A DNA stretch of 64,000 nucleotides from Aphanomyces cochlioides (Eukaryota > Oomycota > Saprolegniomycetes > Saprolegniales > Verrucalvaceae). The notes below the pieces were generated by a model. It made no database searches. It was not told where the DNA came from and saw only the letters and a program-made list of their open reading frames with translations. Location: assembly GCA_019828595.1 (NCBI GenBank), contig JAHQRK010000039.1, positions 289,254-353,253 on the forward strand, written 5' to 3'. The number at the start of each line of letters is the position of its first letter. Position 1 is the first letter of the stretch. A program made the position numbers and the translations under genes. Shown in pieces: positions 24,796 to 34,896 of the stretch.

Positions 24796-26140
24796 GTCGA
24801 CTTGGTTTCTAGAAGGTACGTTGCAAAGTGATGTGGATGCTTTGACTGTGAATGGACGCAAACGAGAGATCACTTTTTATTCCATGTTTCCATATGGCAA
24901 AAGCAAAAAACCACCAATGTCTTGGAAATGGGTTCATCTTTCGTTGGGAAAGTATTTGCCTTCATGGAGAAAAAAGCACGTGGAATACATTGAGCTAACA
25001 TGCTTCATGAGCACACTGACATGTCGTAGCGCAACCGTCATCAGCTTCTCGCGGCGAGGGTTTATCCTTTTGCTTCTACCATCCGGTAGAGGATTTTATC
25101 CATAATGCTTTATATAACGAGTATTAGCCAATCAAATAATTTAGCTAGACATCCGAGCCAATCACGTTTGAATTTGCATTAGCTCGAAAAAAAGCACTGC
25201 TTGACTGTGAGTTTGCACACTACAACGTCATTGAGTTCTCAGCGGGCGACGAGCTGTGGCAAAGCCGTTATGCGTTATCCATCCTTCAGGGCCCATGACA
25301 CTTAAACAATAGACGAATTGAAGATCAGAAAGTACTTGTACCTTCTCGCTTGACAGTTTAAGATATGTTTTACTTCCCCCCTCGCTGTGAGTGCAATTGT
25401 TTGTGTGTTAAGTAATCCGTACGAACCACTCGATACACTAGAATCTCTTCCAGTGTTTCCAGAGGCATTATAGTCTTATTGACTTGTGCGTCTCGCTAAG
25501 CATCCCATCACGAAGCTGGGGGATCGCAATCGAACACACATCCTCGGACGTCAGACCAACAAGCTTCGAATCGATGGTACGATGTGAAGAATATGCACAG
25601 GGGGAAAGCAGTGGCGTGCAGCGTCAGGTCCGATGTGGTCTTGATGACATTTTTAGGTAAGATAATTACTTAGACATGTCAGCTATTTGACCATCTTCAA
25701 CTCGACGATCCAATGGTTTACTGTGTGATCCTCTTGACAGTACAACGTTACCCAACTGCGGTGTGGATTCTCATGTCTGGTTTGTTGCGTACAAGAGCGC
25801 CATCATTTTGAACTTCGTGCTTCGTCAAGGTAACTGTGTCTTGACAAAGATTATATTCTTCGCGTCTACGCGACTGATTCTTGACACCAGCGCCGACCTG
25901 AGGAATTCACGCGGCTTGAAACTGAAAATGTCTTGCCGCCTGCGATGTCCTGTCATCACATCGCAGGCGGCTAGACATTTTCAGTTCATGAGGACTGCTC
26001 GGTATTTTATCGTTGTCTGCCACAAAAATTCCACAAAGAACTTCTGATGAACTTAGCCTGAGACCATCCATTTCATTGTGTACTTAATCTTTCTTTCTGT
26101 ATGACGAAGTAAATTTTCATCGACTTCGTCAAAATGCAAT
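24796..26140. other. Intergenic region containing a strong hairpin
   Basis: About 1.3 kb between the SulP start and the prolidase stop. I find no credible coding frame on either strand. The only structured element is the inverted repeat at 25921-25985, listed separately. Confidence 0.5.
25921..25985. repeat. Near-perfect 28-bp inverted repeat with 9-nt loop
   Basis: The arms 25921-25948 and 25958-25985 are complementary at 27 of 28 positions (a single T:T mismatch at 25934), separated by CCTGTCATC. The arms carry GCCGCCTGCGATGT. As RNA this would fold into a very stable stem-loop. It could be a small-RNA precursor, a terminator-like structure or a tiny foldback element. No host gene surrounds it. 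Confidence 0.8.
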
Positions 26141-27760
26141 TTATTGGCGAGATTCACGCATCACATGTTCAATGTCTTCGACGGTTCGAGGAACCAAATG
26201 GGACATGTTTTCGGCTCCGTCGGCAGTCACGATCACATCCGACTCAATGCGAACTCCACCAAAGCCACGGAAACGAGCAAGAACGTCAAGGTTGACGTAT
26301 TTGGCTGCACCAGGGTTCGACAATAACTCTTCCAGTTGGCCTTCAATAAAATAGCAACCAGGTTCCACGGTGATAACCATGTTCTTCTCCAATTTGCGTC
26401 CGCAGCGAAGTTTGCGCAGAGTTCGTGTATCCACGCGCTTCTCACCAGGAAGGTATCCACCAACATCGTGGACCTACGTAAAAGCATGAGCAAATATGCA
26501 CAATAATGAAAAAGTCGTACGTCTAAGCCCATCAAGTGGCCCAGGCCATGTGGATAGAAGTAGGCACTGATCTCAGCTTCCATGAGCACATCCACCGAAC
26601 CATTCTGCAACAACCCGCCATCCAACAAGTGTTCAGTAAGCACGCGGTGGGACAACAAGTGCATATCAATCCAATTCACACCTGGCTTCATAGCAGCAAT
26701 GACAGCATCGTGAGCCTTCAACACACCTAGTTGTTGACACACATGAATAGGGATCCCTTTGTAAAAGAATACCGTTGTAGATAAACTTTTGGTCATCTAA
26801 AAACACGCCATTGACGGGAAATGTGCAAGTGATGTCGGACGCGTAGCCGTGATAATCGGCTCCCATATCGTTGAGGAAAATGTCGCCATCATTCAAAATC
26901 TTGTCGTTGGGTGCGCCAGCATGGCCATAATGCAAGGCAGAAGCGTTGTGGCCACTGCCACAAATGCAAGTGTACGCTTGAAAGCGAGCGCCACCTTTGC
27001 TGTAGCAAGAATGCAAAAAGGTGGACTCGGCGTGGAATTCGGCCATTCCAGGGAGAACAGTCTTCATCACTTGAATGTGCGCCGCAGAGCTCAAACGATT
27101 GATCCAGCGTAAAAGATTCAGTTCTTTTTCGCTCTTGACGACGCGGCACTCCACCAATTCATTGTGCAAGAGAGACTTGTCGACGGAGAACTGCTCGATA
27201 CCTGGAAACGTCGAAGTGGTTTGCGTTGTCAAACCACTGTCCAAGTTGACACCGTGCAATACGTACAACGTTTTAGTGCCACGAGACGCTAGCACCGCAG
27301 CCAATTCATCGATGAAGTGGACTTCATCAACGCCATAGTGCGATTGAAACCAATCGAGTGGCTTGCGATCGCCGCACCAGAGTGCCCATTCCGCCGACAA
27401 GCGTGGCACAAAAAGGAGCGCTTCACGTGCCGTCAAATCCAATGCACCGGCACAGTCAGGCTCCTTCACACCAAACAAGTATTGAAACATGCTCTCTTGT
27501 TGAAATGGCACGGTCGTGTCGGTGTCGTACTCGCTGATTTCGACGCCACCATGCAAAACAATCGACGAAGAAGGAGCGAGTGAAGGAAGCGCCAACATAC
27601 GATCCATGAGCTTCTCACGATTCTCACGGTGCATCGTGTAGTCAATGTCGTAGACTTCATACGAGAACTTGCCAGCCTTGCGCTGCGCGGGTTGAGTTGA
27701 TGAGGAGCTCATTGTCGAAATGGAGATTTTGGGACAATTTGAACTTTGATTTCTATTCAT
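26141..27760 (-). CDS. PEPD: Xaa-Pro dipeptidase (prolidase), metallopeptidase M24
   Basis: Exons on the minus strand are 26773..27760, 26521..26726 and 26141..26473 with introns of 46 and 47 nt, giving 508 aa. An alternative in-frame ATG at 27712 (MSSSSTQPAQRK) would give 492 aa and fits the family length slightly better. The N-terminal aminopeptidase-P-like domain includes SIVLHGGVE and FQYLFGVKEPD. The pita-bread catalytic domain holds the five metal ligands: the two Asp in FLNDMGADYHGYASDITCTF, His in HGLGHLMGLDVHDVGG, Glu in ITVEPGCYF, and Glu in GVRIESDVIVT. The enzyme releases C-terminal proline from dipeptides in the cytosol using two Mn(II) ions. It is the last clearly intact host gene before the decayed zone. 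Confidence 0.93.
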
Positions 27761-29559
27761 ACCTAACCCTCATAGAATTAATGTTCTTGAATAAATTTTG
27801 AAAGGTTCATCTCCATTTTTCTACTAGTAGTAACTAAAAACAGGTTATAAATTATAATATTATGAAGGTTTATCCTTTAACCATCATTCCACCAAAATTG
27901 CACCCACCGGTCTGTGCTTTGTTCGTCAGTCGTGGCCACCGCGGGGTTAAACTTGCGAGTCAATGTATGCCTCAGGTAGTAGCGCACAGAAGTTACACCT
28001 AAAAAATCGAAAGACCGACAATTTTGGGCAGTAGATAGCCTCAATACGTGTCGTGAAACTTCTCAAACCATCATATTCATTTTACAAAAACCATTTACTT
28101 GGCAGCAATAAGATTATACTGCTTGGACGACCTTCTAGGAAAGAGTTCGCGATCGGCATAAACTACCGGCTACAGTGCTCTCAAGTGATCAATTATAATC
28201 GTCGCATTCCTCACAACTTTGCGCACTGAACTGATCTCCACTCAAGGTTGGTAAATTGTCAGAGGGCCAAATGCTCCTTTTGAAGGCAGGCTAACGTCAA
28301 TTTTTCCGTTGAAATGTGGGAAGAGGTAGAAAATGTGAAGGGATACATACTTGAATCATTTCTCAGCGAGTAAGGAAAGAAAATTACTTCAGGGCTTATT
28401 CTTATTGTCTATTTGGGGAATTCCATTCAAAACGTTGCCTTTTTTGCTGGAGCTTATCGGCGTACTCGTCACAGACTAATAAACCTACCGACAACTTCTT
28501 TGGTCCAAGCTCAGCTTTTACCACTCCTTCATGCTGCATAAACGTAATATGATCATGACACATAGAGATCCAAAGCGCCCCGAAGACGAGCAGCAAATTG
28601 CCTTACAAATACTCGATAATTATTGTTTGCAGTATCGCACTGAATGACCAGGCATATTTCCTTTTCCTGGTGTATTTTATGGTTGTATGCGATTTCGTCA
28701 TATTGACCCATGGGTTACACGTAGGATGAATTACTCAGTATTTGTGATAGCTGTTTTCGTTCAACGTATCGCCTTGAGAGTGTGCTTTGGGCTATGCGGT
28801 TCTTTATAACTCCTATTTTGTTTGAAGTCTAAGTGCACTTCTTTGCGTCGATGCATGGCTCCACGTAATAATATGAAACACGGACGGCCAATATCTTTTA
28901 ACTGGCGTTACTTCGCGTTGGATGGCTTCTAACATGTTATTTTCAGCTTTCTCTTCGAAAAACTGGGCATTTCAAGTGATATCAGTGGTCCAAGAAGAAT
29001 ATAAGTTCTACTGAATTGTCAATTTTTCCCGATGGGTTTCCCAATGGGATACAATAGAGCAGGCAAAATTACATTGCAAAAGATTCAGTCTATTATAAGA
29101 GTAACCAAAGGAAATCGAGCTTCTGATCGTTATTTCAATATATTTTCTGAAACATGGCATCCACAATATCCATTGCTTCATTTCAACTGCTAACCATTAC
29201 CTTTCCCTTCCCGTCATTTCGGCCTCGCCGTCCAGCGCTGCATGATATCGCGGCGAAGAACAAATGCTTAAACACTCCGAATACGATGGCTTCGATAGCA
29301 CCTTCGTGATGAGAGTCCCAGAGTAAAGGAAAGAGTCCAAACTTTCATGTTCGATCCACAAAAGTCCAGCAAAACCCCAATCGCCTCTTGTATTGGCTGT
29401 AAATGACCCAACTCACAAAAACTGTTGCTTGATACTATTAATAGTAGTCTATATCTCAGGTTTGCTAACTTGATTATTGTATGGCACAAACCACCCGAAT
29501 CAATTGTGCTCACACTCTTAAATTCATTCCTTCGCCCAAGCACTCAAATTTCGCCAGCT
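27761..29559. other. Gene-poor region, nothing recognised
   Basis: About 1.8 kb of AT-rich sequence with frequent stops in all frames. A 64-aa minus-strand frame at 28402-28596 ends in a plausible-looking basic tail, but it has no recognisable domain and no splice partners that I could find. Confidence 0.4.
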
Positions 29560-30300
29560 CTATGGCAGTCTTCATCATATTGATTGAGCATACAGCGGTA
29601 CACGGTCCTGTTTTGACAAGCTGAAGAAGATTATGCCGATAAGCTCTTCCCTCTCATTCAGTGCCGGTCCACCAGAAAATCTATTATCTAATTGAGCTGC
29701 AGTTCGATCTCGACATAGATGCTTTGTATAACCTGCGAGTCAGAGCCTGAGCAAGTAGCTTTGTGCACAGTGATGGTATTGTGTCCACTACTCGGATATC
29801 CAATTAGCAACATTTCGTCCCCAGGTCCTATAAGGTTAGAATTTCCGAGTCGTACAGGTGGCAAATACGGATCGGATTTCATTTGTAACGAATGAATTTT
29901 CCACGACATTGGAATATTTCTCTCGGTGATACTACTAATGTATAAGCCGCAGAGTGGATCAGTCACAATTTCATCTTCAATCCATAACTAATAATAATGC
30001 ATAATCAAGATTCTTGTCACAATAAGAAGGCAGAGGCCTTGAACGATATTTCCAAACAGGAGTTTGACTTACAGATTCCGTTGGGGCGATCAAACTGAGG
30101 AATTCGGTTGGGTCTTTGATGCAGTTAAATCCGTTCTCATCATTCACGAGGCAGTGCCAAGCCGTAGCGAGTAAGCCACGGATATGCAAAATAGTCCCAG
30201 ACCCCACATTTAAGAGAGTCCCCCCAGAGGTCAGAACAGCAAGTCGAGCTGTCGATTGTAGTGGATGATTGATAAAAGATTTCTTCTATTTCTTGATATG
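29560..30300 (-). pseudogene. Broken trypsin-like (HtrA/Trypsin_2-type) serine protease
   Basis: The catalytic regions of an HtrA-like protease appear in order but in different frames of the minus strand. Near 30150-30210 is VGSGTILHIRGLLATAWHCL, with the catalytic His. Near 30000 is DKNLDYALLLV, with the catalytic Asp. Then comes VRLGNSNLIGPGDEMLLIGY near 29800-29870. Near 29670 is FSGGPALNEREELIGI, with the catalytic Ser. A frame change follows the Asp motif and another precedes the SGGP motif. The GTAAGT site that could splice out the first change would also remove the Asp, so frameshift decay is more likely than introns. The fragment lacks a PDZ domain. Confidence 0.6.
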
Positions 30301-31035
30301 TTCTTCGACCTGAATCAATTGCCTTTCCGGAAATGCTGTGTTCGATATAAGGGTTAATTGAGTATATTAAAGAATTAATATGGCCCGAAAGTGCCGCAAA
30401 TTAGACTTTCGATTTTGGCTTCATAGGTCGCATAATAAATATGTGTTGGGAAATGTGACCTTGGAAGGTTCTTGTGGAAAATCGTCCAGTGTTGCTTAAC
30501 CGAAATAGACTTGGGTGTGGGGTTAGTTGAAGGAACCACGGCAGAAAGAAAATGTTCCAAGGCGATTCAGACTGTGAAAAAATTCAACAGTATAGAGAGT
30601 ATAGAGAAGAGCCATACAAGCAACTTTCCTTTCATGGCCATCTTGATCCGAGTTGATGGTGGCAAGATACAAGGCGATTTCAGGTTGACCGTGGAGGACT
30701 TGAAAATTTGTATACAAAGGTCTTGATAAAAATTTCAAGTGAAGGTATGCAGTGAAAAGGGCCAAGTAAATAAAAGCTAGAGTTGGGGTCGATCCATGAA
30801 TAAATAAATCGACAAGAGAGGAAAGCCTAAAGTTGCCAAAAGGGTCGAGACAGAAGAAAATCAGGCCCGAGGAAAATAAAATAAATTGTCCAGAGGTAGG
30901 AGCCCAAATAGTCCAAAAAAGATCGTGGCCAATTTAATTCGACCCCAAGAGGCCAAATTAAATTGCTGGAACCATAGGAAAAGCTGGGTTTGAGAGAAAG
31001 AACCATCCAAAATAAAATGTTCTTGGACTATTTGG
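30301..31035. other. Region without recognisable gene
   Basis: AT-rich sequence with short frames only. An 84-codon plus-strand frame at 30472-30726 has no family resemblance. It lies between two decayed minus-strand genes and is probably degenerate itself. Confidence 0.35.
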
Positions 31036-31812
31036 TCAGCCAAAAAAATCACCGAGGTCGGTCGTTCCATGACAACTCCGATGAAGACGCTCCTGAAAAC
31101 AACTTTGCTTGTCTATGTTCGATATAAGGGACGAGGAAGCATGCTCTGAATTTTGCCAAGCGTAAGCTAGATGATTCACGGCGTACAGCAATTTTATACT
31201 GGGTCCAGTCGGAATCCCCAAGTCTTGAAGGATCTCAATCCTCATCATGAACAAGGCTTCGATATCTATTTATTCACGTTCGAAAATTGGAGTATTATGT
31301 TGACATCGCAAACGCACAAGGAGATCCCTCATAGCCTTGAATGATTTCGCCTTCCGTACAGCACGCTGGGATTTTCGCTGAGAAGTCCATCATATTTCAA
31401 ACTTCTTCCAAGGTATGCATTCCACGTCGACTCCGTGAAAGATTTGTCTACATTGTTTGTCCTCTTCAGTTGTAAACGTACTTAAATATAAGGATTTCCA
31501 TTGAATATCCAACGATGGCCGTTTGTTCCAATATCGACAGCACATTGCAGCAGCGCAGAGGTCAGCAAAACTGAGATAGCTCAATGTGTTAGTAAACAAA
31601 CCTCTTGGTAGGAAAGCGTTAATGAGAGAGTTCACAGGAGGGGTTTGTTCTCGAATCAATCCTTGAGTGGAGCACCCGTGACAAACTGTCGACCCCTGAC
31701 CTTGGTCATATCGACAAAAGCATTCTTTGCAGAACGAAGTACCACATCTCACACAACGATAGTGCCGCGTCCAAAACGGAAACTTAGCACCACAATCGGC
31801 AGAGCTGTCCAG
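31036..31812 (-). pseudogene. Decayed FYVE-like zinc finger plus F-box-like protein
   Basis: The minus strand encodes a FYVE-type cysteine pattern (ADCGAKFPFWTRHYRCVRCG, then FCKECF and a later VCHGC). An F-box-like helix pair follows (NAFLPRGLFTNTLSYLSF, then CCRYWN and WKSLYL). The frame hits a TGA just after IPWKKFEI (near 31390) but continues open and coherent in the same frame (QRKSQRAVRKAKSFKAM) to another stop. A further block (MMRIEILQDLGIPTGPSIKL, SAM-like) lies at about 31190-31250. In-frame nonsense codons without usable splice sites indicate decay. I found no convincing upstream exon. FYVE proteins bind PI3P on endosomes. Confidence 0.55.
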
Positions 31813-32214
31813 GCAAATTGTATGTCAAGTGGTTAAACAGCTATTTCTATAAAATTCCTCCAATCATCGCTATCATCTCAGTATTAGGGCGTGATCGGGG
31901 AATTTTCGTCCTTGCCTTGATCGTCCACACCGGATTTTTGTCTATTTTCTGGTCGATGGAGCATGTAGAAGATGTTGGCCCTATGATGGGCATCACCCTG
32001 ATGCATGTGAAGAGTCCCCACCCAAAGGTTGCGTGGGTTCCATGGTTGCATAGATGGGATACATTTACTTTGGATATGCTTATAGCGAAGGTTAGGTCGA
32101 TAGCTAGATCTAACTTTGAATACACATTACGGAATTTACCTCAGTCTTGGCGCGGCAACAACAACTACCAAGCGACCTTTTTTACAGGTTATTAGCCCAA
32201 CGCTATTTCGACCA

Positions 32215-32640
32215 AGACTGTCGTATGACTGAATGAAGAAAATTGTACTGAATGGCGTACCTACTTCCGTGGTCGCCTCATGCAAAAGGGGCTTTGGTAC
32301 ATTATGCAATCCACCTACGTCTTGGCCTCCGACAAGGCAAACGAAGAGAAGGCCTATGGTCTTCTGATAGAGAGTATTGACACAAGCCAATATCAATACC
32401 TGGGGGACAAAACAAATGTGAAAACGGCATACGCCGAACTGGAAGCACACTATGAACCCAAGACGCGTCTTGACCGACTGGCGCTGAGGCAAGACTATCA
32501 TGCAATGAAACGGACCCCCCAAACAAGAAACATTACCGAAGTTTCTTGAGAGATACGAGAACGTGTTGAGGCGATTGCGTGGATGTGATGAGACGATTAC
32601 AAATGCCATGGCCATAGATTGTTACGAATGTCGATGAAGG
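32215..32640 (+). mobile_element. Ty1/copia-type Gag (UBN2-like) fragment
   Basis: A plus-strand frame reads TEWRTYFRGRLMQKGLWYIM, then AYGLLIESIDTSQYQYL and KTAYAELEAHYEPKTRLDRL, the pattern of copia-type Gag (the KGLW motif and the A-x-x-x-W/L-x-x-L-x-x-xY motif). Near 32520 the frame shifts, and the sequence continues as PKFLERYENVLRRLRGCDET in another frame. No LTR, protease, integrase or reverse transcriptase was seen nearby, so this is a truncated, frameshifted relic. Confidence 0.65.
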
Positions 32641-32816
32641 CAAATCGAAAAGTGAATTGGATTTACCAAAGACAACTAACACTATGGTTGAACTTGAACT
32701 TGCAGTTGCAGTTCGTGGTTAGCAGAAGACAGGAGAAGCAATATGGCATGGAGCATATGTGTCGACTGTTGTACTCATGACAGTTCCTCCTTTTAAAGAC
32801 ACTTTTGGGTCCAAAT

Positions 32817-34112
32817 TCATGCCTTGTGGTCCTTGGAATTGCGCAGAAAAATATCGATCAATCCTTTGGCTTGCACAAGATTCTCTTCGGGTTCCCAACT
32901 TGGTTTTTCGCGTCTATCAAACCATTGCACAAGGTACTGATTTTTTCTTGCTCGAACACGGCGAGATAAGATGGCCCGAATTTGTAAACCTTCAGAACCA
33001 TCGCGCTATATTAGGCGGGGGATAATATTGACTCGGCGTGGGTTGGAATCACCAACATACTTGCGGAGTCGAGCTACATGAAACTTGTCGTGAAGCTTCA
33101 GGCAAGGTGGAAGAGCGAGCGATAGGTATCCGGTGTCGTTGTGGAAATCACAGGATAAGGTCCAATAAATCGAGTAGATAATTTGCGTTTGCCGTCCATG
33201 CCTACATGCCGTAGATCCAGCTTTGATGTGTCGAGAAGAACTTAACCTCTACTTCAAAGCGCTGAGTCGGTCTATTGGCGTCATATGCAGCATGCATTTT
33301 TTCTTGGGTCTTGTAAATTGCATCTTGACATTCCCGAAGCGCCATTTGTTGTTTTTGAATGAATGAGACTGTATTTGATGAACAGTTTGACTCCAATGAA
33401 GATATACGACCGAACGAGGATTGTAGCCAATGTCCGCTTCAAACGGTGTCATTCCAATCGAGAGCTGATGAGACGAATTGTATGCAAATTCAGTAAGGGC
33501 CAAGTACTTATCCCAATCGTTGTGATGAGGATTCACGTAGCAGCGAAGGTAAGATAGAACGGCTTGATTTACTCGTTCCAATTGATCATCCGTATTTGGG
33601 CGAAATGCCGAGCTTAAATGCAGTTGTGTTCCCTGGAGGCGCATCAATTGAGATCAAAATGTTGCTGTAAACTTGACATCACAGTCTGACACAATAGATC
33701 TTGGTAAGCCGTGCAAACGCTGATACTCGTCGCGAAAGAGTTCAGCAGTTGATTGAGCTGTAGCTTTTGTGTGGGTCTTGATAAAATGAGCGCGCTTGGT
33801 TAAACGGTCGACAATGACTAAAATTGAATCAAAGCCTGATTTCGTTGTTGGCAATTTGACCATGAAATCCATGCTGATATCTCTCCAGCGAGTCGGCGGG
33901 ATATCAAGCGGATGCAAGAGGCCAGCAGGGCGGTGGCGCGGAGCCTTTGTACGTTGGCACAGCTCACATGATTCGACGTATTATCGAATTGTTTTTGCCA
34001 TGCCAGGCCAGAAATACTGTGGCATGACTTTGAAAAGTGTACGGTGTTGACCTGGATGCCCACTTGCAGCGCTGTCATGCTGCTCGTTAATGACTCGATT
34101 CCTGAGATCAGC
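32817..34112 (-). mobile_element. Ty3/gypsy retrotransposon pol 3' part: integrase plus chromodomain, degenerate
   Basis: In order on the minus strand: an H2C2-type zinc-binding segment (EQHDSAASGHPGQH, then YVESCELCQR); the integrase core with first Asp in WRDISMDFMVKLPTT, second Asp in SIVSDCDVKFTA, and Glu in DDQLERVNQ; the C-terminal SH3-like region (KLSTRFIGPYPV, then KFHVARLRKYVG); and a chromodomain (KNQYLVQWFDRREKPSWEPE) ending with a TGA at 32817. In-frame stops interrupt it before YVESC and before the chromodomain, and there are frame changes near 33650 and 33250, so it is inactive. Its upstream end is cut off at 34112, where satellite sequence begins. Reverse transcriptase and LTRs are not seen. 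Confidence 0.8.
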
Positions 34113-34202
34113 TGAGCCTGGGGTATCTCGATGGGGTCGAGATCTGCTTGTGGCACGTGGGTGCCAAGTGGAGAAAAAGTGGCATCGAGATGCATTTTGT
34201 GG
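34113..34202. repeat. Isolated left-edge fragment of the satellite monomer
   Basis: About 90 bp from GGTATCTCGATGGGG to GATGCATTTTGTGG match the satellite consensus with a few substitutions (for example GAGATCTGCTTG for GAGATGTGCATG). The matching monomer remainder resumes at 34913 after a LINE insertion. This is the true left border of the array, next to the truncated gypsy element. Confidence 0.8.
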
Positions 34203-34896
34203 TTAAATGAGTTGTATGGACCTTATTTTTGAGCAAAGGCCCTAATGACTAACGAATTTGCCTCGTACTGTATAAATAGAAGTTGGAAAACAGAATATGG
34301 CAAAGTGGTCATTGAACAGGAGATGAAGTGAGTGAGTCGTCATGCTCACTCATGAAACGACGCTGTCAGGAATGACGTGTTGACGCAACCAGGGGTTCGA
34401 AGATATATACTTGAGCACATTGAATATCTTGGTGTATCCCTTCTTGAGAGGGAGATCAACCAGGAGCTGTTGTAGTTGTAGCTTGATCAAAGAGGCAGCA
34501 TGAATGGCGACTTCCATCGGACTCTTCGCTGTGAGGTCGGGTCGAAAGGTGCGATCGGCGTGTTGGAGCCATATTTGATAATACACGCAGGCTCGGACAA
34601 TCGGCCATATCTTCAGATAGCCACGGATGTAATAGTCATCGGACGGCTTCGGCGTCTCGTAGAACATTTCCAGACTCGTCGACAGAAAGGAACACTCGAG
34701 CAGTCGCTGGATCGCCTTGAAGTAATACCAAACAGATTGACCTGACCATATCCACAAGAGAACAGGAAATGCTCGTACGTCTCGTTGACACGACAGAAGA
34801 CACACGTCGGCTTGGGGTCTTGGTACTGAAAAAGATATTGCATGGCGTTGGGTTGGCGCGGAGAAGGGTATTGAAAATAAACTCTCCATATCGAAG
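34203..34896 (-). mobile_element. 5'-truncated LINE 3' end (reverse-transcriptase zinc-binding tail) inserted in satellite
   Basis: The insert is flanked by the 16-bp direct repeat GAGATGCATTTTGTGG (34187-34202 and 34897-34912). On the minus strand it starts YGEFIFNTLLRANP. A zf-RVT-type motif follows (PTCVFCRVNETYEHFLFSC) and then a C-terminal region (SVWYYFKAIQRLLEC to YTKIFNVLKYI). Reading frames change near 34830 and 34745, so it is not intact. The zf-RVT domain closes the ORF2 protein of many LINEs. A truncated 5' end and a target-site duplication fit target-primed reverse transcription. No poly-A tail is evident at the 34203 end. Confidence 0.75.

Noticed and set aside
24761..25105. 114-aa plus-strand frame overlapping the SulP start
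   Set aside because: It is antisense to the first SulP exon and has no recognisable domain.
28402..28596. 64-aa minus-strand frame
   Set aside because: No domain, no splice partners, isolated in AT-rich DNA; it may be chance.
30000..30090. 85-nt GTAAGT-TTAG intron joining two protease fragments in frame
   Set aside because: It would splice out the DYALL segment with the catalytic Asp, so frameshift decay is the better reading; transcript data could reverse this.
31818..32195. 125-aa plus-strand frame
   Set aside because: Opposite strand to the decayed FYVE gene, no domain recognised, composition like non-coding sequence. An upstream piece of the minus-strand relic is equally possible.
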